The translations under genes were made by a program, and so were the position numbers. This document shows positions 33,633 to 39,372 of a stretch of DNA of 39,372 nucleotides, one piece after another. The stretch lies in assembly GCA_043804925.1 (NCBI GenBank), contig JAZDIP010000052.1, forward strand, positions 1 through 39,372, given 5' to 3'. Every line of letters begins with the position of its first letter. Position 1 is the first letter of the stretch. The notes under the pieces were generated by a model, which was not told where the DNA came from, made no database searches, and saw only the letters and a list, made by a program, of their open reading frames with translations. The DNA comes from ChocPot-Mid sp043804925. GTDB lineage: Bacteria > Bacteroidota > Ignavibacteria > Kapaibacteriales > UBA2268.

Positions 33633-33971
33633 TTATTCTTCAACAATTTCATTCAGTCCTTCGATAATTTTGTTAACAGTGCCGGTATCGAGGGAACATA
33701 TTTTTTTACTTAATCTTTCTGTTGATAAAGTTCTTATCTGGCTTATTTTCACCCAGGATTTCTTTGGCATTTTCCTTTCATTTAATTCCAATGTAAGCGG
33801 AAATCCGGCTTTTTGTGGTTGGCTCGTTATTGCCATAGCTATTACGGTACCTGATTTTTCATTGAAAATCTCATGGCTAATTACCAATATTGGACGTTTT
33901 CCGGCTTGTTCGTTACCGATAACCGGGTCTAAATCTGCCCAGTAAATATCACCTCTTAATATTCGGGCCAT
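33633..33971 (-). CDS. MazF/PemK-family endoribonuclease toxin
   Basis: A 112-residue protein with the MazF/PemK pattern: RGDIYWADLDPVIGNEQAGK at the start, RPILVISHEIFN, VIAMAITSQPQKAGFPL, and SWVKISQIRTLSTERLSKKI with the catalytic-type Ser/Thr and Arg. It would cleave mRNA at short sequences. Its start overlaps the antitoxin gene by 16 bases, antitoxin-first, as in the Bacillus-type RHH/MazF modules. Confidence 0.93.
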   Translation of the reverse strand: MARILRGDIYWADLDPVIGNEQAGKRPILVISHEIFNEKSGTVIAMAITSQPQKAGFPLTLELNERKMPKKSWVKISQIRTLSTERLSKKICSLDTGTVNKIIEGLNEIVEE

Positions 33972-34198
33972 TGTTCTTTCTCCAAATCCATTCCTTCTTC
34001 TGCCAAAGATTGTTCAAAAGCGGAATCAAGTTTTGCACATTCAATTTTCAATCTGTTCTTTTTGATTTTATCAATTTTATCACGAACTGCTAACTGAATT
34101 GCCTGGCTTCTGCTGGCAAATTTTTTTTTGCTGACCAAACTGTCCAATTCAATCAGCAAACCTGTATCTAATGTAATCGCAATCTTCGCTGTTCTCAT
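33956..34198 (-). CDS. Ribbon-helix-helix (CopG-like) antitoxin
   Basis: An 80-residue protein beginning RTAKIAITLDTGLLIELDSL, a ribbon-helix-helix DNA-binding N-terminus, followed by KKKFASRSQAIQLAVRDKI and a charged C-terminal half that should wrap the toxin. Preceded by GGAG near the start. A partial palindrome ggtat...atacc (34209-34229) just upstream could be its operator. Confidence 0.88.
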   Translation of the reverse strand: MRTAKIAITLDTGLLIELDSLVSKKKFASRSQAIQLAVRDKIDKIKKNRLKIECAKLDSAFEQSLAEEGMDLEKEQWPEY

Positions 34199-34267
34199 AT
34201 TTTACTCCGGTATTACTATTTATCATACCAAATTTAAGAAATAAACGTGAAATGAAAAAATTTATTT

Positions 34268-34335
34268 TTCACTTTTCATTATTCATTATTCACTAAATTT
34301 CCCTCCCCTTTTCGACGTTTACAGAAAGGACTTCT
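34268..34335. repeat. 68-bp composite dispersed repeat, copy A
   Basis: Four heptamers (ttcactt, ttcatta, ttcatta, ttcacta; 34268-34295) followed by a core, aatttccctccccttttcga and onward, to 34335. The 45 bases from 34291 match copy B at 35433-35477 with three differences, and both copies are exactly 68 bases. Confidence 0.8.
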
Positions 34336-34363
34336 TTTATGCTGTTTGTTGTCAATAAAGAAA

Positions 34364-35391
34364 TTATTCACTATTCAGATCAATATAATCTATATAAGCA
34401 CCATCCTCAGTGAAAAACATTACGTAAATTCTTTTAAAATACCTGCAATAATGGTAAATCAATCCTCTTGGATAATTTACAATATAATCATATCTACCAT
34501 AATTAGGATGTATTTTTCCATTAAAGTCAATTTGAACTATTTCTTTCAACTTAACTGTTTTTTATCGTAAATATGAATGTAATGTTTACAGCTGTCATAG
34601 ATTATTGTATTATCAGCATTGTCTGGATAATCTAAATAATTAATATATATATTTTTATCATTCACACCTAATACTCTAAGTTCATAATTATTATCTGATT
34701 TATATTTAAATAATTTGAGCTTTTCAATTTTTGAGTTATTTAAAATAGAAACAATTTTAAGACTATCATCATTAAAAGTATATAACAATTTATTATCAAA
34801 TGTATAAAAAAACTCTGCATATTCATCAAGTGCTGTAACAGTGTCAAAATATTTATTTTTTATATCAAATACCGCTATAAATTTAAATGCTTGGTTATAA
34901 ATAAATATTTTATCTTCCTGTGTGTTTGAATGCATATTTGCGGCATCGAAACTTTCGAATATTATTTGATTTTTATTTAAATTAAGTATAGAGAATTTTT
35001 CTCCAGATAAATACATTTTGGTAGAATCGAACATAATTTGGTCATAAACAAAACCTCCCTCGTTAAGACTTCCACGATAAAAACGATCATGAAAAGTTGG
35101 ACAGATTTTTTTAAATTTCAGCAAATTAAATTTTTTATATAGTGTACCATCGGCTTTATATAAAAACATATAGTTAAGAGTATCCTCAACTTGATAATTA
35201 ATCAGTATCTTTTCATCCTTTGTAACATAAAAAGTTCGTGGAAATCTATCGGTATAAGTGAAAATCGGATAATCCAATTTAATTTTTTTTGTAACTTTTA
35301 CTTTCTTTGTTTCGATATCTTCACCAAAAGAAACAAAAATATTAAAGCAAATTATCAGAATAATAACTGTTTTTAATTTCATTGTTTTCAT
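34364..35391 (-). pseudogene. Exported, possibly beta-propeller protein, split by a frameshift
   Basis: Frame one (35391 to 34546, 281 residues) begins with a signal peptide (VSFG-ED) and continues as strand-rich repeats such as YMFLYKADGTLYKKFNLLKF and IYINYLDYPDNADNTIIYD, ending HIYDKKQLS. Frame two (34549 to 34364, 61 residues) continues in the adjacent frame with KEIVQIDFNGKIHPNYGRYD and no good start of its own. A one-base change at 34546-34549 would join them into about 341 residues. Strand-turn periodicity fits a six-bladed-propeller-like fold, but the family is not recognised. Copies of a 68-bp repeat flank both ends. Could instead be two overlapping genes. Confidence 0.6.
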
Positions 35392-35409
35392 TATTTTCCT
35401 TCAATATTT

Positions 35410-35477
35410 TTCATTATTCACTTTTCACTTTTCACTAAATTTCCCTCCCCTTTTCGACGTTGACATAAAGGAGTTCT
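35410..35477. repeat. 68-bp composite dispersed repeat, copy B
   Basis: Heptamers ttcatta, ttcactt, ttcactt, ttcacta (35410-35437) then the same core as copy A. Lies between the broken propeller-like gene and the 357-residue lipoprotein-like gene. Confidence 0.8.
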
Positions 35478-35548
35478 GTAGTGGTGAAAATGAGGATAAG
35501 AGATTTGCATGAATATATAACTGAAAGAAATTCATATTTTAACTTGTA

Positions 35549-36622
35549 TTATTTAAAATATATTAAATTAATGTATGAATCATAACCATCGAATTCTGTC
35601 TGTAATGTAATTTTTGTTTGACCATTAAATGTATAAAATAACCACTCTGAAGTACGATTGAAACCATCAGAAGAATCTTCATATTCATATTTTGGACTAC
35701 CGAATTTTTCAGATATTTTTTTATGTATTATATTAAATGTTGATTCGAGGGTACCCTTTGTCTTAAAATTTATGGAAGTCATGTCATATTTTCCATCGTC
35801 ATCAAAAGAATGATGTAAGTTATCAACAGAAACACCAGCTATTGATAAAACTTTATAATAGAGTAATTGTTCACTTCCACTTGGATATGGCAAGGCTTCA
35901 CTTCTTTCTTTCATAAGTTTTTTTATTGTCATCTTGCTCGCATTTTTAGGTAAATCCCAAAAACCCAAATAACCAGCATCCAAATCTTTATAAATATAAA
36001 TACTCTCTGTAGGTATCCCGGATTTTTCATTATCATTAGTTACTAATTTTTCTAAATATTCTTTGAATAAAGAATCCTTATCAGAGATTTCGGTGTTTCT
36101 TTTATAATAATCTTCTTTTTCGATTTTTACAATAAGTGTATGTAATATGTATTCATCGAGTCTTTTAGTAATCCTTAAACTCAATAAATAGATATTTGTA
36201 TCAATAAATTTAATCCAGACATAATATTTTCTAAATTTATTTTCTTGTTTATATAAAGTGGAATCAAAATCACGATTGTTCTTGGAAATCAATTCATCGG
36301 AATACGTAATCACATCATTTTCATCATGAAATATATAAGATATACTCCCAGCTATTAATTTGTTCTTTATAAATATAAAAAAAGCACAGTTAGTTTCTTG
36401 ATTTTCATATTTCGGAATATAATAAATTTGTTCTAATCCATTTTCATGTTCCCTCTTGGTCTCTTCAATTAGCTTAAAATTTTTATTCTTTTTGATTTGT
36501 TCCAATATTTCACTTTTATTTTCACCGATACTAAATCGGAGGAATTTTGAATAATCCGGATTTTCAGCAGAGCATTTATTGAAAAACAAAAAAAATGATA
36601 ATATAAATATATACCTTTTCAT
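35549..36622 (-). CDS. Uncharacterised exported protein, possible lipoprotein
   Basis: A 357-residue protein with a signal peptide whose hydrophobic core ends at NKC-SAEN, a weak lipobox. The mature part is charged and mixed alpha/beta (FSIGENKSEILEQIKKNKNF, LDAGYLGFWDLPKNASKMTI, SEWLFYTFNGQTKITLQTEF). The N-terminal GENKSEILEQ and the KNASKMTIKKLMKER segments recall a repeated 'small helix after strand' unit, so there may be two similar domains. I recognise no family. GGAGG lies just before ATG. It is the second gene after a 57-residue membrane protein 10 bases upstream. Confidence 0.7.
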   Translation of the reverse strand: MKRYIFILSFFLFFNKCSAENPDYSKFLRFSIGENKSEILEQIKKNKNFKLIEETKREHENGLEQIYYIPKYENQETNCAFFIFIKNKLIAGSISYIFHDENDVITYSDELISKNNRDFDSTLYKQENKFRKYYVWIKFIDTNIYLLSLRITKRLDEYILHTLIVKIEKEDYYKRNTEISDKDSLFKEYLEKLVTNDNEKSGIPTESIYIYKDLDAGYLGFWDLPKNASKMTIKKLMKERSEALPYPSGSEQLLYYKVLSIAGVSVDNLHHSFDDDGKYDMTSINFKTKGTLESTFNIIHKKISEKFGSPKYEYEDSSDGFNRTSEWLFYTFNGQTKITLQTEFDGYDSYINLIYFK

Positions 36623-36632
36623 TACCCCTCCT

Positions 36633-36806
36633 TCAATTATTTTTTTCTTTTAGGATGTTGTAAATATAACCTATTTCCTGTCGGATTTCAGCTATTGCTT
36701 TGAATGCTTTGAATGATGCGATAATCCATTTGATACCTATTACGATTATTGATAAAATTATTATGAGAACAAATACAGTCTCAACTCCTGCCGGTAAACC
36801 AAACAT
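36633..36806 (-). CDS. 57-residue single-pass membrane protein
   Basis: Begins MFGLPAGVETVFVLIIILSI, one membrane helix (about 9-30) followed by a basic amphipathic tail with WIIASFKAFKAIAEIRQEIG and an ending LKEKNN. A strong ribosome site (GGAGGG, about 3 bases before ATG) and conserved spacing to the downstream gene (stop 10 bases before its start) support a real gene despite its size. The function is unknown; the pattern (short N-terminus, single helix, coiled tail) is like small membrane adaptor proteins. Confidence 0.7.
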   Translation of the reverse strand: MFGLPAGVETVFVLIIILSIIVIGIKWIIASFKAFKAIAEIRQEIGYIYNILKEKNN

Positions 36807-36891
36807 ATTCCCTCCAGAATAAATATAAATTATTTCTACAAACTTAACATTTAATTATTATATTTCAAAGTAATTCTCACCAACATGTGAA

Positions 36892-36907
36892 TAACAAGTT
36901 CTTGTTA
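36892..36907. promoter_or_regulatory. Palindrome taacaag-tt-cttgtta upstream of the two-gene unit
   Basis: Seven-base perfect arms around two bases, 86 bases before the 57-residue gene, in an otherwise featureless 174-base gap. A candidate operator. Confidence 0.45.
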
Positions 36908-36980
36908 AAAAAGTAACAAAGTATTTTTCACATACAAGAAAATTAATACGATAAGTAAAGACCGAAAAAGAAACTTGATA

Positions 36981-37529
36981 TTAAATAACTTCAACAAATA
37001 ATTCTTTCGATAATTCTTGCTTTCCTTCTTTCTTTAACACCCAATTCCATATATAAAAGGTATTAAAAACATACATTTTAATTTTTTTATAATCAATATC
37101 AAATAATCCGATAGCTTTTTTTTTGTTGATATGTTTTGATAGATTAGAATATTTTTCATTCATTTCCTTTAAAATTAAATAAGCATCGTTTTCTTCAACT
37201 TCCAAATTCCAAGCACTACCATTGTATAATTCTAACAATGTGGGTGTGTGATCTTTCCCAGATTTATCATTCATTCCTCCTAGTATTAAAAGGCTGTTTG
37301 ATAAATGATTAATAATTAAGATTCCTTCTTCTATTTCATTTGCCGTAAAATTATTTTCTGATAAATCAACAAATTTTTCAATGGCGTCAAATAAATATCT
37401 AAGTTGCAAATTTACAATTTTGTCGTCTTTGTAATCTTTTTTTAACCTATAATATTTTATTTTATAGTCTTCACCTGAATTTAATGAAGCTATACACATT
37501 TTTTTTTCAATCTCATTATAAAATTCCAT
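36981..37529 (-). CDS. Uncharacterised cytoplasmic protein
   Basis: A 182-residue protein with no signal peptide or membrane segment. Mainly helical, rich in Lys/Glu/Asn (LRYLFDAIEKFVDLSENNFT, LSNSLLILGGMNDKSGKDHT, YLILKEMNEKYSNLSKHINK). No motif recognised. The base composition is very AT-rich like other accessory genes at 34000-37500. It stands between purL and the small membrane protein unit without close neighbours on its strand. Confidence 0.6.
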   Translation of the reverse strand: MEFYNEIEKKMCIASLNSGEDYKIKYYRLKKDYKDDKIVNLQLRYLFDAIEKFVDLSENNFTANEIEEGILIINHLSNSLLILGGMNDKSGKDHTPTLLELYNGSAWNLEVEENDAYLILKEMNEKYSNLSKHINKKKAIGLFDIDYKKIKMYVFNTFYIWNWVLKKEGKQELSKELFVEVI

Positions 37530-37614
37530 TTTATAGTTATCAATAAAAATACAAAAATAAACATAAAAAGAAAACCAAAAAGTATTCTGTTAAAAAATGA
37601 AAGACAGAAAATTA

Positions 37615-37640
37615 TTCATTGTTCACTTTTCACTAAATCA
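37615..37640. repeat. Truncated copy of the heptamer repeat abutting the purL stop
   Basis: ttcattg, ttcactt, ttcacta (37615-37635) followed by aatcacccc. The heptamers match those of the 68-bp repeats and the tail coincides with the purL stop codon (37638-37640). Confidence 0.7.
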
Positions 37641-39372
37641 CCCCATAACCCCCTTCAACACTCCCTCATACTCCTCAACCAATCTACTTACTGATGTTGA
37701 AAATGCGCTGTTGATTGTGAATGTTTCCTTTGTTACTTCGCCTATTTTTCGATAAGCGATATTGTTTTCTTTGCAAAGCTGTTGAATTTTTTGCTCGTTG
37801 TTTTTGTTGAGGGATACAATAACTCTTGAATGGGATTCACCGAATAATTTTCCGACTGTGATGTTATCACCTAAATCAATTTCAGCAGCTAAATTGTTTT
37901 CCGAATGAATTGCTTTTTCTGCAAGGCAAACAGCCAAGCCGCCTTCACTGCAATCATGTGCGGAATTAATTAGCTTTTCTCGTATGGCAGTAATTATGAC
38001 TTTTTGCAATCTGATTTCCTCGTCAATGTCAAGTATTGGTGCTTCACCGGTAACAAGTCCGTGAATTTGTTTCAGCCACTCGGAACCGCCAAGCTCTTCC
38101 CTGTCGTTGCCAATCAGGTAAATCACATCTCCCTCATTTTTAAATCCGCAGGACATTCTTTTGTCCAAATCATCAATCAATCCGAGCATGCCGATTGTCG
38201 GTGTCGGAAAAATCGCCCTGTTTTTAGATTCGTTATGGAAACTGACATTGCCGCCTGTAACGGGAGTATTCAAAGCACGGCAGGCATCACCCATTCCGCG
38301 AATAGCTTCCTTGAAAGTCCAGTAAACTTCGGGGTCAAAAGGATTACCGAAGTTCAGGCAGTTGGTAATAGCAACAGGTTCGGCACCCACGCAAACCACG
38401 TTTCTCGCCGCTTCCGCAACTGCCGCCATCGCTCCCATGTATGGATTCAAATAAACAAAACGGCTTGCACAGTCAGTACATGTTGCAAATCCCTTACCCG
38501 GGAGTTCCTTAATTCTCATAACAGCGGCATCGCCTTTGATGTTGACTGTATTTGTCCTGACCTGAGAATCGTACTGCTCGAAAACCCAACGCTTCGAAGC
38601 AACAGCAGGAGATTTTATTATTTTCCAAAAAGATTCCTCAAGTGAAAGGTTTGTTTTCAATTTTGAAATATCGAAATTACGTGTTTCCTTAAGATATGTG
38701 GGCTCTTTTGCTTCCCTGACATATTGCGGAGCGCCACCACCTAAAACCAATGGTTCTGCGGGCATTTCGCAAACCAATTTTCCGTGTCTGCTAATTCTCA
38801 ATATTCCGTCATCTGTTACAACACCGATTTGTGTCATCGGGACATCCCATTTATCGCAAATTTCCTTCGCTTTGGCTTCCATTCCTTTTTTAATTACGAA
38901 TAGCATTCTTTCCTGGGATTCGGAAAGCATAATTTCATAAGGAGTCATGTTCGGTTCTCTCATTGGCACTTCATCTAAATCAACAATCATTCCCATGCCG
39001 TTCGGAGCACTCATTTCGGAAGTCGAGCATGAAATACCTGCGGCACCCATGTCCTGTACGGCATCAACAACTCCTGCTTCGATTAGTTCTAAAGTTGCCT
39101 CGAGTAAAAGTTTTTCAGAGAATGGGTCACCTACCTGAACAGTCGGACGCATATTTTCTGATTCATCGTCAAATTCACGGGATGCCAATAGTGAAGCACC
39201 ATGAATACCGTCACGCCCTGTACTACTGCCGACAATAAACACAAGATTTCCAACACCCGTAATTCTTGCAGAAGCGGTTTTATTGGTTTTGACTATACCC
39301 ACAGCCATTGCATTAATCAAGGGATTATCGAAATAGCAGTCTTCGAAATAAACTTCACCTGCGACTGTAGGA
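37638..39372 (-). CDS. purL: Phosphoribosylformylglycinamidine synthase subunit PurL, C-terminal 577 residues
   Basis: The frame is open to the window end (reads PTVAGEVYFEDCYFDNPLIN before the first possible internal start), so the gene continues outside. It uses ATP and glutamine-derived ammonia to convert FGAR to FGAM in purine synthesis. Diagnostic stretches: GNLVFIVGSSTGRDGIHGAS, VQDMGAAGISCSTSEM, EIMLSESQERMLFVIKKGME, EPVAITNCLNFGNPFDPEVY, NTPVTGGNVSFHNES, NSAHDCSEGGLAVCLAEKAI and LFGESHSRVIVSL, from the two repeated AIR-synthase-like halves. It is the small (PurLQS-type) form without a fused glutaminase domain, as far as visible. Confidence 0.96.
   Translation of the reverse strand, partial: PTVAGEVYFEDCYFDNPLINAMAVGIVKTNKTASARITGVGNLVFIVGSSTGRDGIHGASLLASREFDDESENMRPTVQVGDPFSEKLLLEATLELIEAGVVDAVQDMGAAGISCSTSEMSAPNGMGMIVDLDEVPMREPNMTPYEIMLSESQERMLFVIKKGMEAKAKEICDKWDVPMTQIGVVTDDGILRISRHGKLVCEMPAEPLVLGGGAPQYVREAKEPTYLKETRNFDISKLKTNLSLEESFWKIIKSPAVASKRWVFEQYDSQVRTNTVNIKGDAAVMRIKELPGKGFATCTDCASRFVYLNPYMGAMAAVAEAARNVVCVGAEPVAITNCLNFGNPFDPEVYWTFKEAIRGMGDACRALNTPVTGGNVSFHNESKNRAIFPTPTIGMLGLIDDLDKRMSCGFKNEGDVIYLIGNDREELGGSEWLKQIHGLVTGEAPILDIDEEIRLQKVIITAIREKLINSAHDCSEGGLAVCLAEKAIHSENNLAAEIDLGDNITVGKLFGESHSRVIVSLNKNNEQKIQQLCKENNIAYRKIGEVTKETFTINSAFSTSVSRLVEEYEGVLKGVMG

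Overview
The window looks like chromosome of an AT-rich Gram-negative bacterium of the Bacteroidota/Ignavibacteria-Kapabacteria side of the FCB group. The basis is a TonB-dependent-receptor-type barrel, type IX secretion (T9SS) C-terminal sorting domains, a DUF2795 protein of the kind common in Ignavibacteria-like genomes, a DUF1573 periplasmic protein, several lipoproteins, and weak Shine-Dalgarno sequences at many starts. No rRNA, tRNA, CRISPR array or transposase gene was seen. Both ends cut through genes: the 3' part of an outer-membrane receptor on the left and purL on the right.

Layout. (1) 1-1233: receptor C-terminus. (2) 1497-6320: a compact plus-strand defence-type island made of a C5 cytosine methyltransferase, a double-GHKL ATPase interrupted by a frameshift at an A9 run, a receiver-domain protein and a Vsr-like endonuclease. 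(3) 6377-14100, minus strand: two cyclophilin lipoproteins, an M16 peptidase pair (one active, one with the zinc motif lost), Lnt, and a zinc-ribbon methyltransferase. (4) 14101-14630: non-coding, with a structured dispersed-repeat element and a terminator. (5) 14631-22100: a GcvH-like lipoprotein without the lipoyl lysine, divergent from a TPR histidine kinase, then DUF2795, an Omp85 protein, an outer-membrane protein and a DUF1573 protein. (6) 22179-26539, minus: a secreted esterase, and a PP-loop amidotransferase with a glycosyltransferase. (7) 26774-27742: YitT. (8) 27851-30071, minus: a T9SS cargo protein, an orphan sorting-domain remnant and a HigBA-type module. (9) 30370-33055: nadB and two paralogous membrane proteins. 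(10) 33102-37529, minus: small accessory genes including a RHH/MazF module, a DUF2283 protein, a broken secreted protein and a 57-residue membrane protein. (11) purL.

The most interesting unit is the island at 1497-6320. Its four genes are nearly contiguous (gaps of 4, 14 and 2 bases). The ATPase carries an N-terminal Hsp90/MutL/MORC-type nucleotide-binding domain and a C-terminal histidine-kinase-type ATPase with an upstream His-Glu motif. The next protein begins with a domain that keeps the receiver signature (Asp-Asp, Asp, Thr, Lys). I read this as a possible phosphorelay- or ATP-switch-controlled modification and nicking system. GHKL (MORC/paraMORC) proteins in restriction-modification neighbourhoods have been described computationally; the coupling to a receiver protein is the part that looks new to me.

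A second, genome-architecture signal is a set of 7-bp-periodic degenerate repeats between genes, inside one gene, and directly at or after several stop codons. A 68-bp composite repeat flanks the broken gene at 34364-35391.
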